A stretch of DNA of 64,000 nt from Brucellaceae bacterium (lineage in GTDB: Bacteria; Pseudomonadota; Alphaproteobacteria; Rhizobiales; Rhizobiaceae). The translations under genes and the position numbers were made by a program. Below, in pieces: positions 1 to 10,500 of this stretch (position 1 is the stretch's first letter; each line of letters starts with the position of its first letter). Location: assembly GCA_020637775.1 (NCBI GenBank), contig JACKJV010000001.1, forward strand, positions 62,001 to 126,000. Direction: 5' to 3'. The notes under the pieces are model-generated. The model saw only the letters and a list, made by a program, of their open reading frames with translations, ran no database searches and was not told where the DNA came from.

Positions 1-2142
1 ACCCTTCGGCGCCTTGAACTGCTTGCCGTATTTCTTCTGCAGTTTCTTCGCCAGGTCGACGAATTCGGCCACGCCCATGCCGTCGATATAGGAGAGCGTA
101 CCGCCCGTGTAGGGCGCAAAACCGAAGGCCAGGATGGAGCCGACATCGGCCTCGCGCGGGTCGGTGACGATGCCTTCTTCCATGACGCGGGCCGCTTCCA
201 GCGCGATGGTGACGAGGAAGCGCTGCTTGAGTTCCTCCACATCCACCTTGTCGGGATCCTGCTGCGGATAGAGATCCTTCAGGCCCGGCCAGAGATGCTT
301 CCTGGCCGGCTTGGCCGGATAATCGTAGAAGCCCTTGCCGTTCTTGCGGCCAAGGCGCCCGTGCTTGTCCACCATGGTGTCGACCAGCTCGACATGGCTC
401 ATGTCGACGGCCTTCTCGCCCATGTCGCGGATGGTCTGCTTGAGGATCTTCTGCGACAGGTCGATGGCGGTCTCGTCGTTGAGCGCCAGCGGCCCGACCG
501 GCATGCCGGCCATCTTGGCTGCGTTCTCGATCATGGCCGGCGGCACGCCCTCGATGAGCATGTTGTAGGCTTCCGACATGTAGCGCAGCACGCAGCGGTT
601 GACGTAGAAGCCGCGCGTGTCATTGACCACGATCGGCGTCTTTTTGATGGCGCGGACATAGTCGATCGCCGTGGCGAGCGCCTTGTCGCCGGTCTTCTTG
701 CCCATGATGATTTCCACCAGCATCATCTTGTCCACCGGCGAGAAGAAGTGGATGCCGATGAAGTTCTTCGGGCGCGCCGAGTTCTTCGCCAGTCCGGTGA
801 TCGGAATGGTGGAGGTGTTGGAAGCGAAGATGCCGGTGGACTTGAGAACGGCTTCCGCCTTTTCCGTCACGCCCTTCTTGATTTCCGAATCCTCGAACAC
901 CGCCTCGATGACGAGGTCGGCGCCGTCGAGTTCGGCATAGTCCGGCGTGGCGGTGATCAGCGAAAGCAGCTTTTCCTTGTCGTCCGCGGTGGCACGGCCC
1001 TTCTTGATGAGACCGTCCATCAGGCTGGCCGAATGGGCCTTGCCCTTGTCCGCGGATTCCTGGTCACGGTCGATCAGGACGACCGGAATGCCGGCCTTCG
1101 CGGTGACATAGGCAATGCCGGCGCCCATGAAGCCCGCGCCCAGAACGCCGACCTTCCTGAACTTCGTCGGCTTGATACCCTCGGGGCGGCGCGCGCCCTT
1201 GTTCAGTTCCTGCAGCGAGACGAAGAGCGAGCGGATCATCATGCCCGCCTCGGTGGTCTGAAGGATCTCGGCGAAATAGCGCTGCTCGATGCGCAATGCC
1301 GTGTCGAAGGGCACGAGCAGGCCCTCATAGATGCACTTCAGGATGGCCGTGGCCGCAGGATAATTGCCATAGGACTGCTTGCGCAGATGAGCGATGGCCG
1401 GCGGAAAGAGATTGGCCCCGGCCGCGGAGTAGACCGGGCCGCCGGGCAGCTTGAAACCCTTCTTGTCCCACGGCTGGACCGGCTCCAAACCGTCCTTGAT
1501 GAGCTTTTTAGCCTCATCCACCAGCTTTTTGCCCGGCACGACGGACGTGACCAGGCCCATCTTGAGCGCCTTGGCAGGCGACAGGGTCTGGCCCGTCGTC
1601 ATCATCTGCATGGCCGACTGCGTGTCGGTCAGGCGTGGCACGCGCTGGGTGCCGCCGGCGCCGGGGAAGATGCCGACCTTGACTTCCGGCAGGGCGATCT
1701 TCACCGCGTCGCTGTCAGCCACCACACGGGCATGGCAGGCCAGCGATAATTCGAACGCGCCGCCCATGCAGGTGCCGTTGATGGCCGACACCCATGGCTT
1801 GCCGCAGGTCTCCAGCTTGCGCCAGAGCCAGTTCATGCGCCCGGCCGCCTCGAAGACGAGTTCGGCGGCCTTTGCCGGATCCTGTGCCCTGGCGTCGCGG
1901 ATGGTATCGAAGATGCCGCGCAGCATGGTCAGATCCGCACCGCCGGAGAAGCTGTCCGTCTTGCCGGAGGTGAAGACGGCACCCTTGACCGCCTCGTCGG
2001 CGACAACCTGGTCGATGATGGCGTCGATCTCGTCCATCACCTCCTGGGTGAAGACGTTCATCGACTTGTCGGGCATGTCCCAGGTGACGAGCGCGATGCC
2101 GTCGGTGTCCACCTCGACCGTGAAATTCCTGTATTCAGCCAT
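1..2142 (-). CDS. fadJ: FadJ-type multifunctional enoyl-CoA hydratase / 3-hydroxyacyl-CoA dehydrogenase (3' end cut by window edge)
   Basis: This is the multifunctional alpha subunit of beta-oxidation, which hydrates trans-2-enoyl-CoA and then oxidises the 3-hydroxyacyl-CoA with NAD. About 714 residues are visible from the ATG at 2142 to the window edge with no stop; the family is about 715-740 aa, so only the last residues are missing. The N-terminal crotonase domain (about 1-200) shows the oxyanion segments [10 protein letters not shown] and [14 protein letters not shown] and the second glutamate in [17 protein letters not shown]. The NAD-binding fold starts near residue 331 with [14 protein letters not shown], and the dehydrogenase signature [17 protein letters not shown] follows near 461. 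A purine-rich GGGAGAGAG precedes the start. The thiolase gene ends 18 nt upstream, so the two subunits are probably co-translated and form a complex. FadB versus FadJ naming is uncertain; the two-domain assignment is secure. Confidence 0.95.
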   Translation of the reverse strand, partial: MAEYRNFTVEVDTDGIALVTWDMPDKSMNVFTQEVMDEIDAIIDQVVADEAVKGAVFTSGKTDSFSGGADLTMLRGIFDTIRDARAQDPAKAAELVFEAAGRMNWLWRKLETCGKPWVSAINGTCMGGAFELSLACHARVVADSDAVKIALPEVKVGIFPGAGGTQRVPRLTDTQSAMQMMTTGQTLSPAKALKMGLVTSVVPGKKLVDEAKKLIKDGLEPVQPWDKKGFKLPGGPVYSAAGANLFPPAIAHLRKQSYGNYPAATAILKCIYEGLLVPFDTALRIEQRYFAEILQTTEAGMMIRSLFVSLQELNKGARRPEGIKPTKFRKVGVLGAGFMGAGIAYVTAKAGIPVVLIDRDQESADKGKAHSASLMDGLIKKGRATADDKEKLLSLITATPDYAELDGADLVIEAVFEDSEIKKGVTEKAEAVLKSTGIFASNTSTIPITGLAKNSARPKNFIGIHFFSPVDKMMLVEIIMGKKTGDKALATAIDYVRAIKKTPIVVNDTRGFYVNRCVLRYMSEAYNMLIEGVPPAMIENAAKMAGMPVGPLALNDETAIDLSQKILKQTIRDMGEKAVDMSHVELVDTMVDKHGRLGRKNGKGFYDYPAKPARKHLWPGLKDLYPQQDPDKVDVEELKQRFLVTIALEAARVMEEGIVTDPREADVGSILAFGFAPYTGGTLSYIDGMGVAEFVDLAKKLQKKYGKQFKAPKG

Positions 2143-2160
2143 TTTCTTTCTCTCTCCCGG

Positions 2161-3369
2161 TCAGACGCGTTCGATGATGGTGGCGGTGCCCATGCCGGCG
2201 CCGATGCACAGGGTGACGAGCGCGGTGTTGAGATCACGGCGTTCCAGTTCGTCCAGCACGGTGCCGAAGATCATGGCACCCGTGGCGCCCAGCGGATGGC
2301 CCATGGCGATGGCGCCGCCGTTCACGTTGATCCTGTCGTGCGGGATCTCGAAGGCCTGCATGTAGCGCAGCACGACGGAGGCGAAGGCCTCGTTGAGTTC
2401 GAACAGGTCGATGTCGGAGATCTTCATCTTCGCGCGCTTGAGCAGCTTTTCCGTCACGTCCACCGGGCCGGTCAGCATGATGGCCGGTTCAGAGCCGATG
2501 TTGGAGAAGGCACGGATGCGGGCGCGCGGCTTCAGGCCCATGGTCTTGCCGGCCTTTTTCGACCCGAGCAGCACGGCGGCAGCGCCATCGACGATGCCGG
2601 AGGAATTGCCGGCGTGATGGACATAGTTGATGCTCTCGATCTCCGGATAGCGCTGGACGGCCACGGCTTCGAAACCGCCCATCTCGCCGGGCATGACGAA
2701 GGAGGGGTTGAGCGAGGCCAGCGACTGCATGTCGGTGCCGGGCCGCATGTGCTCGTCATGGTCCAGGATTGTCAGGCCGTTCTGGTCCCTGATCGGGATG
2801 ACGGAGTTTTTGAACCAGCCCTTCTCCCAGGCATGGGCGGCGCGCTTCTGGCTTTCCACCGCATAGGCATCCACATCATCGCGCGAGAAGCCGTGCTTGG
2901 TGGCGATCAGATCCGCCGACACGCCCTGCGGCATGAAATAGGACGGCAGGCCGACAGACGGGTCCATGAACCAGGCGCCGCCGGACATGCCCATGCCGAC
3001 GCGCGACATGCTTTCCACGCCGCCGGCGATGACGATGTCGTCAGCGCCCTGGGCGATCTTGGCCGCGCCGAAATTGATGGCGTCGAGGCCAGACGCGCAG
3101 AAGCGCGAGATCTGCATGCCCGGCGCCTTGATGTCATAGCCGGCTTCGAAAGCGGAGGCACGCGGAATGACCGACCCGGCTTCGCCGACCGGATCGACGC
3201 AGCCGAAAATGATGTCGTCGACCGTGCCGGTGTCGAGGCCGTTGCGGTCACGCACGGCTTCCAGAACCTTGGCGCCAAGGCGAACGGCCGGCACCTCGTG
3301 CAGGCTGCCGTCCTTCTTGCCGCGGCCGCGCGGCGTGCGCACGGCGTCATATACGTAAGCATCTGCCAT
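2161..3369 (-). CDS. Acetyl-CoA C-acyltransferase (3-ketoacyl-CoA thiolase)
   Basis: This 402-aa thiolase II performs the last step of beta-oxidation, cleaving 3-ketoacyl-CoA with CoA. The nucleophilic cysteine lies in [14 protein letters not shown] (Cys91). The HEAF-like position reads LFELNEAFA, the catalytic histidine is in [15 protein letters not shown] (near 358), and the second cysteine is in CIGAGMGTA (near 388). Length is normal for the family. The start at 3369 has an AAGGAGA ribosome site about 7 nt upstream. It lies between an acyl-CoA dehydrogenase (27-nt gap) and the FadJ-type subunit (18-nt gap) on the same strand, so it is the beta subunit partner. The sequence alone does not show chain-length preference. 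Confidence 0.95.
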   Translation of the reverse strand: MADAYVYDAVRTPRGRGKKDGSLHEVPAVRLGAKVLEAVRDRNGLDTGTVDDIIFGCVDPVGEAGSVIPRASAFEAGYDIKAPGMQISRFCASGLDAINFGAAKIAQGADDIVIAGGVESMSRVGMGMSGGAWFMDPSVGLPSYFMPQGVSADLIATKHGFSRDDVDAYAVESQKRAAHAWEKGWFKNSVIPIRDQNGLTILDHDEHMRPGTDMQSLASLNPSFVMPGEMGGFEAVAVQRYPEIESINYVHHAGNSSGIVDGAAAVLLGSKKAGKTMGLKPRARIRAFSNIGSEPAIMLTGPVDVTEKLLKRAKMKISDIDLFELNEAFASVVLRYMQAFEIPHDRINVNGGAIAMGHPLGATGAMIFGTVLDELERRDLNTALVTLCIGAGMGTATIIERV

Positions 3370-3395
3370 GGGATGTCTCCTTCCTGTGCCGCAGT

Positions 3396-4568
3396 TCAGA
3401 GGCTGCGGGCAATCAAAAGCTTCATGATTTCATTCGTTCCGCCATAGATGCGCTGAACGCGGGCATCGCGGAACATGCGGGCGATGGGATATTCGTTCAT
3501 GTAGCCATAGCCGCCATGCAATTGCAGGCATTCGTCGATGATCTTGTTCTGCAGGTCGCTGAGCCAGTATTTTGCCATGGAGGCCAGTTCCGCACTCAGG
3601 CGGCCCTCCAGATGCTCGGCCACGCAGTGATTGTAGAAGGCGCGGCCGACAGTCGCCTCGGTCTTGGCCTCGGCCAGCTTGAACTGGGTGTTCTGGAATT
3701 CCAGGACGGATTTGCCGAAGGCCTTGCGCTCCTTCACGTAGTCGATGGTCAATGCCAGCGCGCGCTCGATCATGGCAATGGCCGTCGCACCGATCATCAG
3801 GCGCTCCTGCGGCAATTGCTGCATGAGCTGGACGAAGCCGTGGCCCTCTTCCGCGCCCAGGAGGTTGGAGGTGGGCACGCGCACATCGTTGAAGAACAGT
3901 TCCGACGTGTCGTTCGATTTCAGGCCCACCTTGTCAAGGTTGCGGCCGCGCTCGAAACCCTCCACCTCATCGGTTTCCACCACGATCAGAGACGTGCCCT
4001 TCGCACCGGCGGACGGGTCGGTCTTGGTGACGACGATGATGAGGTTGGCGTTCTGGCCGTTGGTGATGAAGGTCTTGGAGCCGTTGATGGAATAGTGATT
4101 GCCGTCGCGGCGGGCGGTGGTCTTGATGCCCTGCAGGTCGGAGCCGGCTGCCGGTTCGGTCATGGCGATGGCGCCGATCAGCTCGCCGGAAACCATGCGC
4201 GGCAACCACTTGCGCTTCTGTTCTTCCGAGCCGTAGTGAACGATGTAGGGCGCGACGATGGAATTGTGCAGGCCGATGCCGAAGCCGTCGACACCGACAT
4301 GGCTGATGGCCTCGATGATGGCGGTCTCGTGGGCATAGGTGCCGCCCGCGCCGCCGTATTCCTCCGGCACGGCCGGGCAGAGGAGGCCTGCCTCGCCGGC
4401 CTTGCGCCAGTATTCGCGGCCGACGATCTCGTCCTTCTCGAAGTCCTCGTAGTGGGGCGCGATCTCGGCGTCGAGCCATTTCGCCGCCATGTCCTTGAGC
4501 ATGGAGACGTCCTCGGTTTCCCAGGACGGGCGGGTCACGCCCAGTATGTCGGCCGGATTTGCAGCCAT
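3396..4568 (-). CDS. Acyl-CoA dehydrogenase, about 390 aa
   Basis: This FAD-dependent acyl-CoA dehydrogenase introduces the 2,3 double bond in an acyl-CoA and passes electrons to electron-transfer flavoprotein. The FAD/substrate segment AMTEPAAGSDLQGIKT is near residues 137-152, and the C-terminal domain holds LHGGYGYMNEYPIARM and RIYGGTNEIMK. At the medium-chain enzyme's catalytic-Glu position this protein has Gly (YGGTNE), as in long-chain or isovaleryl-type enzymes whose base lies on an earlier helix; that is family knowledge, not a measured specificity. The ATG at 4568 has GGGAGGA 6 nt upstream. It is the second gene of the operon, after an 81-nt gap that contains a hairpin. Confidence 0.93.
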   Translation of the reverse strand: MAANPADILGVTRPSWETEDVSMLKDMAAKWLDAEIAPHYEDFEKDEIVGREYWRKAGEAGLLCPAVPEEYGGAGGTYAHETAIIEAISHVGVDGFGIGLHNSIVAPYIVHYGSEEQKRKWLPRMVSGELIGAIAMTEPAAGSDLQGIKTTARRDGNHYSINGSKTFITNGQNANLIIVVTKTDPSAGAKGTSLIVVETDEVEGFERGRNLDKVGLKSNDTSELFFNDVRVPTSNLLGAEEGHGFVQLMQQLPQERLMIGATAIAMIERALALTIDYVKERKAFGKSVLEFQNTQFKLAEAKTEATVGRAFYNHCVAEHLEGRLSAELASMAKYWLSDLQNKIIDECLQLHGGYGYMNEYPIARMFRDARVQRIYGGTNEIMKLLIARSL

Positions 4569-4606
4569 CGGTATCCTCCCGGTTGTGCTGTTTGCAGAAA
4601 CCGGAG

Positions 4607-4627
4607 CGGGCCGGTCAGACCGGCCCG
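4607..4627. other. Perfect 9-bp stem with 3-nt loop between two acyl-CoA dehydrogenase genes
   Basis: CGGGCCGGT (4607-4615), CAG loop, ACCGGCCCG (4619-4627). It lies just after the stop of the 598-aa dehydrogenase and before the ribosome site of the 390-aa enzyme. There is no T-run on the minus strand, so a processing or partial attenuation element fits better than a strong intrinsic terminator. Confidence 0.55.
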
Positions 4628-4649
4628 TTCCCCATCATTCACGGCGAGC

Positions 4650-6446
4650 TTAGAACGCCTCGGCAGGCAATGCCATCATGGAATCGGCGCCCGCCTGGAT
4701 GCGCGCCAGCCGCATGCCGGTCTCCGGCATCAGCCGCTCCATGAAGAACCTGGCGGTGACCAGCTTGCCGTCAAGGAATTCCTTCGCGTCGCTGGCGCCG
4801 CTGTCGAGTTGCTCCTGCGCGGCCTTCGCCGTCATGGCCCACATGTAGCCCAGGGCCACCAGGCCGAAGAGATGCATGTAATCGGTGGAGCCGGCACCGG
4901 CATTGTCGGGCTTGGCCATGGCGTTCTGCACGAACCACATGGTCGCCGCCTGCAGATCGTTCAGGCCCTTCTTGAGCGCCTTGGTGAAGCCCTTCATCTG
5001 CTCGTCTTCGCGATGGGCCTCGCAGAATTCGCCCACTTCCCGGAAGAAGGCCTGCACGGCACGCCCGCCATTGGCCGGCAGCTTGCGGCCGACCAGATCG
5101 AGCGCCTGGATGCCGTTGGCGCCCTCGTAGATCATGGCAATGCGGGCATCGCGGACATACTGGCTCATGCCCCATTCCTCGATATAGCCATGGCCGCCAT
5201 ACATCTGCTGGGCGTTGACCGCGTTCTCAAAGCCCTTGTCGGTCAGCACACCCTTGATGATGGGGGTGAGCAGGCCCATGAAATCGTCAGCCTCCTGACG
5301 CTCCTTCTCGTCGCCGGAGCGGTGGGCGACGTCGGACTTCAGCGCGCTCCACAGGATGAAGGCGCGGCCGCCTTCGTTGAAGGCCCTGATCGTCATCAGC
5401 GTGCGGCGCACGTCAGGATGGACGATGATCGGGTCAGCCTTCTTGTCGGGCGCCTTCGGGCCGGTCAGGGCGCGGCCCTGGATGCGCTCGCGGGCATAGG
5501 CGACGGCATTCTGGTAGGCGATCTCGGACACCGAGAGACCCTGCAACCCGACGCCGAGACGCGCCTCGTTCATCATGGTGAACATGGCCTTGAGGCCCTT
5601 GTGCGCCTCGCCGATGAGATAGCCGGTGGCCTCGTCATAGTTCATGACGCAGGTGGCGTTGCCGTGAATGCCCATCTTCTCTTCCAGCGAACCGCAGGAC
5701 ACGCCGTTGCGCGCGCCCGGATTGCCATCGCCATCGGGGATGAACTTCGGCACGATGAACAGCGAAATGCCCTTCACGCCTTCCGGCGCGCCCTCGATGC
5801 GGGCCAGCACGAGATGGATGATGTTTTCCGAAAGGTCGTGTTCGCCGGCTGAGATGAAGATTTTCTGGCCGGAAATACGGTAACTGCCATCGTCCTGCAG
5901 CACGGCCCTGGTGCGCAGCAGACCCAGATCCGTGCCGCAATGGGGCTCGGTCAGGTTCATCGTGCCGGTCCAAACGCCTTCCGCCATTTTCGGAATGTAG
6001 GCCTGCTTCTGTTCGTCGGACCCGTGGGCGAGGATGGCCGCCATGGCACCCTGGGTGAGACCCGGATACATCATGAAGGCCATGTTGGCCGACGACATGT
6101 ATTCGCCCACCGCAGTGTGCAGCGTGTAGGGCAGGTTCTGGCCGCCGAATTCCTCCGGCAGGGCAAGGCCCATCCAGCCGCCTTCGCGATACTGGCCATA
6201 GGCTTCCCTGAAGCCATCGGGCGTGGTGACCGAACCGTCATCATGGCGGGTGCAACCCTGCCGGTCGCCGATCTGGTTGAGCGGGAACATGACGTTCTCG
6301 GCCAGTTTCGCGCCCTCTTCGAGAATCGCCTCGACGACATCGAGCGAAGCGTCGGAAAAACCGGGCAGGTTGCTGAAGCGTTCATAGCCGAGGACGTCCC
6401 TGAGAACGAACAGGGTATCCTTCACCGGCGCGGAATAGGTCGGCAT
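4650..6446 (-). CDS. Large acyl-CoA dehydrogenase with extra C-terminal domain (FadE/DmdC-like)
   Basis: This 598-aa acyl-CoA dehydrogenase is the first gene of the beta-oxidation operon. It is about 200 residues longer than the classic enzymes, matching the group with an acyl-CoA dehydrogenase C-terminal domain that includes DmdC (3-methylmercaptopropionyl-CoA dehydrogenase). The catalytic core shows MNLTEPHCGTDLGLLRTRA and KIFISAGEHD. Its C-terminal helix carries IAMIYEGANGIQALDL, with Glu at the medium-chain catalytic position. The ATG at 6446 was chosen over one 12 nt upstream because GGAGGAA sits 4 nt before it; the upstream ATG overlaps that ribosome site. A near-perfect 26-bp operator lies 69 nt upstream. 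True substrate (fatty acyl-CoA or methylmercaptopropionyl-CoA) is not decided by sequence, but the neighbours favour fatty acids. Confidence 0.92.
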   Translation of the reverse strand: MPTYSAPVKDTLFVLRDVLGYERFSNLPGFSDASLDVVEAILEEGAKLAENVMFPLNQIGDRQGCTRHDDGSVTTPDGFREAYGQYREGGWMGLALPEEFGGQNLPYTLHTAVGEYMSSANMAFMMYPGLTQGAMAAILAHGSDEQKQAYIPKMAEGVWTGTMNLTEPHCGTDLGLLRTRAVLQDDGSYRISGQKIFISAGEHDLSENIIHLVLARIEGAPEGVKGISLFIVPKFIPDGDGNPGARNGVSCGSLEEKMGIHGNATCVMNYDEATGYLIGEAHKGLKAMFTMMNEARLGVGLQGLSVSEIAYQNAVAYARERIQGRALTGPKAPDKKADPIIVHPDVRRTLMTIRAFNEGGRAFILWSALKSDVAHRSGDEKERQEADDFMGLLTPIIKGVLTDKGFENAVNAQQMYGGHGYIEEWGMSQYVRDARIAMIYEGANGIQALDLVGRKLPANGGRAVQAFFREVGEFCEAHREDEQMKGFTKALKKGLNDLQAATMWFVQNAMAKPDNAGAGSTDYMHLFGLVALGYMWAMTAKAAQEQLDSGASDAKEFLDGKLVTARFFMERLMPETGMRLARIQAGADSMMALPAEAF

Positions 6447-6514
6447 GGGTTCCTCCAAGAAGATGATCCGGTTGTCCCGCCGGTGTCCGGCGTGTCCAAT
6501 CCCTTGCTAAAGAA

Positions 6515-6540
6515 TATTGACGTTTACGCAAACGTCAATA
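6515..6540. promoter_or_regulatory. 26-bp palindromic operator upstream of the beta-oxidation operon (site A)
   Basis: The left half reads TATTGACGTTTAC and the right half GCAAACGTCAATA; 12 of 13 base pairs match. It is the best of four related sites in the window and gives the reference form with core CGTTTACGTAAACG. It sits in front of the 598-aa dehydrogenase and about 100 nt from the 3' end of the MerR-family gene. Binding by that regulator is inferred from proximity, dyad size and reuse of the motif. Confidence 0.75.
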
Positions 6541-6601
6541 GCGGCTCGTGCGTTTGCCTTCCCGCCCTGCATGGCCGGCCTGCAAGGACCGCGGCCGGGC
6601 A

Positions 6602-6640
6602 GAAAAAAGCCCCTCGCGCCGGCCGGGCGGAGGGGCTTTG
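6602..6640 (-). terminator. Rho-independent terminator of the MerR-family gene
   Basis: On the minus strand CAAAGCCCCTC and GAGGGGCTTT form a 10-bp stem (arms 6630-6639 and 6606-6615), followed by a T-run given by the A-run 6603-6608. The stop of the regulator gene is only a few nucleotides upstream, so it insulates the regulator from the beta-oxidation operon. Confidence 0.85.
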
Positions 6641-6643
6641 CGT

Positions 6644-7108
6644 TCATGCGGCGCCAGCGGCGCCCGTTCTTTCACTCAGAAGCGACCTTACGGTGTCCAT
6701 GGCGCCCGACAATTCGCCGATCGCCTCGTCCAGCGCCTCGCGCTGGGCCTGCAAGCGGGCCATCTGGCGCTCGGATTTCTCCAGCGTGACCTTGAGCTGG
6801 CGCACATTCGAACCCGCGGGCTCGTAGAGATCCATCATCTGCTTGACCTCACGCAGCGAGAAGCCGACCTTGCGCCCCAGAAGGATGAGCTTGAGGCGGG
6901 TCTGGTCGCGGCGGTCATAAAGCCGTGTATTGCCTTCGCGCAGCGGTGACAGCAGGCCCTTGTCCTCGTAGAACCGCAAGGTGCGCAGCGTTACGCCGAA
7001 CTCCTCGGCCAGTTCCCCGATCCGCTTGTAACCCGGCGCGATCTGTCCGTCCTCGTGCAAATCCGTTTCGCTGGCCGTGGATGCGCCAGCCATGTTCATT
7101 TCCATCAT
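6644..7108 (-). CDS. MerR-family transcriptional regulator, candidate lipid-degradation regulator
   Basis: This DNA-binding regulator of about 154 aa opens its winged helix at YKRIGELAEEFGVTLRTLRFY, followed by YEDKGLLSP, TRLYDRRD and the second helical segment GFSLREVKQMMDLY. A coiled-coil dimerisation helix follows (about residues 95-145). No cysteine cluster for metal sensing is seen in the effector part, so a metal sensor is unlikely. I chose the ATG at 7108 (GGAAAG 8 nt upstream); ATGs at 7105, 7099 and 7093 and a longer 7165 start are possible. MerR-type LiuR proteins of Proteobacteria control branched-chain and fatty acid catabolism (family knowledge). Here an operator-like dyad precedes the gene itself, the adjacent beta-oxidation operon, and two further genes in the window, which supports an analogous role. 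Confidence 0.88.
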   Translation of the reverse strand: MMEMNMAGASTASETDLHEDGQIAPGYKRIGELAEEFGVTLRTLRFYEDKGLLSPLREGNTRLYDRRDQTRLKLILLGRKVGFSLREVKQMMDLYEPAGSNVRQLKVTLEKSERQMARLQAQREALDEAIGELSGAMDTVRSLLSERTGAAGAA

Positions 7109-7523
7109 GTCTTCAACTTTCCATGCGCACACCTGTGCTGCCGGCGTCCGGAAACACGAAACCACCGGCCCGGGCGAACGAGCGGCGCGTGTGGTGCATC
7201 TAACGTTTACGTAAACGAGATATACGCGGGCGATCCCGCCGTTTCAAGAGGCCGCGGGCAGCCGGCGCGGGTTTTTCACAGCCGGGTCCGCACGGCAGCG
7301 GCCCGTGAAACGGCCAAGGGTTAACGCCTTGTTTACCATGATCGGATGAATGTGGGCCGTCGGTGATTTGCGCCACCTGTTTCGCGTTTTCATGGCCCAC
7401 CACCCAGGCGGACGTGCCGAACCGGGGTTGCCAGCATTGCTGCCCTCCCTTCAAAGCCGTTCCGTCCGGCCAGACAGACCAGGCACCGGTCGCGGTGCCA
7501 CAAACCTGCAAGCGGGCGTTTCG
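7109..7523. other. Intergenic stretch between the divergent MerR-family and PodJ-like genes
   Basis: This 415-nt stretch contains operator site B (7198-7223), and I see no RNA gene in it. An open frame continuing upstream of 7524 on the plus strand is not convincing coding sequence, because the PodJ-like protein similarity begins only at the Met encoded at 7524. Confidence 0.5.
7198..7223. promoter_or_regulatory. Operator-like dyad upstream of the MerR-family gene (site B)
   Basis: A perfect 14-bp palindrome CGTTTACGTAAACG occupies 7204-7217, and the 26-bp frame around it matches the site A consensus at 17 positions. It lies about 90 nt upstream of the chosen MerR start, in the position expected for autoregulation. 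Confidence 0.65.
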
Positions 7524-10500
7524 ATGAACGACAAGAAATCCTATCTCGGCTCCCTGAACGCAGGACGCGAACGGCGGTCCGGCGCAATCCTTGACGACAT
7601 CACCGAAAAGCTCGACGCGCTGGAGCGACGCATTTCGGGCGAGCGCATGGCCATGCCGGCCAAACCCGCCCGGCGCGACGCCGCCCCGAGCCCTTCACCG
7701 CGCCGCCCGGCGCGCTCGAACCTCTACAACGACATTGCCCACGACCTGGAGCGGGCGCGCGAACGCTCCGACGAGTTCGGCTCGATCAGCCGCATTTCCC
7801 ATGACCTGCAAGCGCTGCGCGAGGAATTGCGCCAGGAGATGAGCCACGGCATCCGCCAGGAATTCGACAGCCTGCGGCGGCAGATGGCGGACTTCTACCA
7901 GGACGTCCAGGCCGGCCTGAGCAGCCGCGAACTCGCCCCGGAACTGGAGCGCATCGCCGCCGGCGTGGCTTCCCTTTCGGAGCGCAGCGGCAATCGCGAC
8001 GTCATGGCGTTGCGCCATGACGTGGAAGAGCTGCGCGAGACCGTCGAAGCGCTTGCGCGCGAGGAGACGCTGCAGTCGGTCAACAACCGCTGGGACGATT
8101 TCGACCGCCGCTGGGACCGCATCGCCGACCATATCGAAGGCGGCATGGAAGCCAGCGGACGGGCCGATGCCATGTTCGACAGGCTGTCGGAACGCATGGA
8201 AGCCATATACGACGCGCTGGCGCAGGTGCCCTCGCGCAGCGTCATGGCATCGCTGGAAGACAAGGTGCGCATGCTGACGGAGGCTGTCGGCCAGATCGCC
8301 GACGCGCAGGCACGCATCCCGCCCGACCTTTTCGGCATGGTGGAGGACCGGCTGGACGAGATTTCCCGCGCCATCGTCGCCTCGTCCGTCTCCGCCGAGC
8401 CGGTGCAGCTCGATACCGCGCCGCTGGAGCGCATCGAGGCGCGGATTTCGGCCCTGGCCAACCAGATCAACGAGGTTGCGGCACAGGACAATGGTGCGCT
8501 TGTCGAGCAGCTTCACGTGCTCACGCAGCGCGTGGACGACCTGGCGCGCGAGCGCGACCTGCCATCGGAGGACCTGGAGCGGATCGCCACCCAGATGGCC
8601 TCGATCACCCGCATCCTGACGGATTCACCGGCCCCGCCGGACATGGCTGTCATTCTCGACGGCGTGGAACAGCGCATCAATGCCTTGGGCGCGACCCTGG
8701 AAGACCGCACCCACAGCGCATCGCGCCAGAGCATGACCCTGTTCAAGGATCTGGAGGGGCGCATTGGCGACCTTGCCGGCAAGATCGAGGCGTTGCCGCG
8801 CGCAAACGAGGGCGAACATGCCAGCGATATCGATGCACGCCTGCGCGACCTGACCGCGCGGCTCGAAGAGAGCACACGGCGCCAGTCCAAGAGCGAAGCG
8901 GCACTGCTGACCACGCTGGACGAACGGTTGCAGGGTTTCCAGAAGGAACTGGAATCACGTCAGGCAGCCGCTCCGGTCGACACGCGTGCCATCGCGAATA
9001 TCGAGGCCCGGCTGGAAGCGATTTCGGCGCACCTGGACGAGGCCAGCCGCGCAATCCTGCCGGAAGCCGACGCCTCCCTCGTGGCGACGCTGGGCAGCCG
9101 CCTCGACGAAATCGCCAGCCGCCTCGACGAGACGAGCCGCAATGCCGAAGCCGCCGACCGCAGCCTGATCGAACATCTGGAAACCCAGGTGGCCGACATG
9201 GCCCGCTTCATGTCCAACCCCGGCTCGAACCTGCCGGAGCTGGAAAACCTGACGCCGCGGCTGGAGGAAATCGAACGGGCGCTGGCAAGCAATCATGAAA
9301 CGATCCTGCAGACCGCCCAGCGCGCCGCCGAGGACGCGCTGCGTACGGCTTCCGCCCACAATGCCGCCCATCACGATGCCGTCGCGGCACTGGCCGAGGA
9401 TCTGAAATCGCTCGACAAGCTCGCCCGCCGCTCCGAGGAACGCAATACGAAAACGTTCGAGGCCATTCACGAAACGCTGCTGAAGATCGTGGACAGGCTG
9501 GCGACGCTGGAGGCATCGGGAACGGAGGGAAAGCCGGATGAGCGCGCCGCCCTGGCGGACGCGCCGCAGCCGGAACCGGCCAGAAAGGCGGCCAAGCGAA
9601 CCGTCCAGCAAGCGCCCTCCATCGACACGGCCGAGGTATTCGACGACGCGGAACCGCTGAGCGAAGCTGCCGGCGACACGCGCGCGGCACCGGCTGTATC
9701 GCCATCGCAGGCTGCCGCGGCGGCCGCCCTTGCAGCCTTGCAGGATGGTGACACGGCAGTCATGGCGGAGGACGACAGGCGTCCCTCCATGCTGAACGGC
9801 CTGACGCGCGCCTTGCGGGGGAAGAAGCAGGCCGCGCCGCAGGAACCATCCATGGAAGGCGCCCCCGTTCTGGATGACGAGCAGGACGATACGCCCCTGG
9901 CGCCGGGCGACAGTGCGCCGGATCTGACCGCCATCATGGAAAAGGTGCGGGCAGACCGGGAGGCCGAGCGCGCCGGCGACCCGGATGCGGCCAAGGCGGA
10001 TTTCATCGCCGCTGCACGGCGGGCGGCCCAGGCGGCTGCAGCCGAAGCGGAAATGCTGAAGGGCAAGACCACGCTTGGCAGCGCCGGCTCCAGGCTTTCG
10101 CTCGCCACGCTGCTGCAGGAAAAGCGCAAGCCGGTCCTGATGGCGGCCGGCGCGGTGATGATCCTGCTGGCAGGCCTCCAGGTGGGCAAGATGGTGCTTT
10201 CGGGCAACGAGGATGTGCCGGTCGCGGCGGAACAGGGATCGTTGTCCGAACCGGACACCGGGACGACCGCGGAAATTCCCGCCCGCCAGATCATGCCTGA
10301 CGCGACCGCCGAAACCGGCGACGCGGACGGCAGCACCAATGCCATTGCAGCCGACACGGACAGCATCGAACCGGCGATCCCTGAACTGGAGGCCGATGCC
10401 GGCGACATCATGCCCCCGGACGTCATCGCTTCCGGCGATGCCGGCGAAACGGGCGGAACCGCCATGGCGGACGAGACGACGGGCGATGACGGCGCGGACG

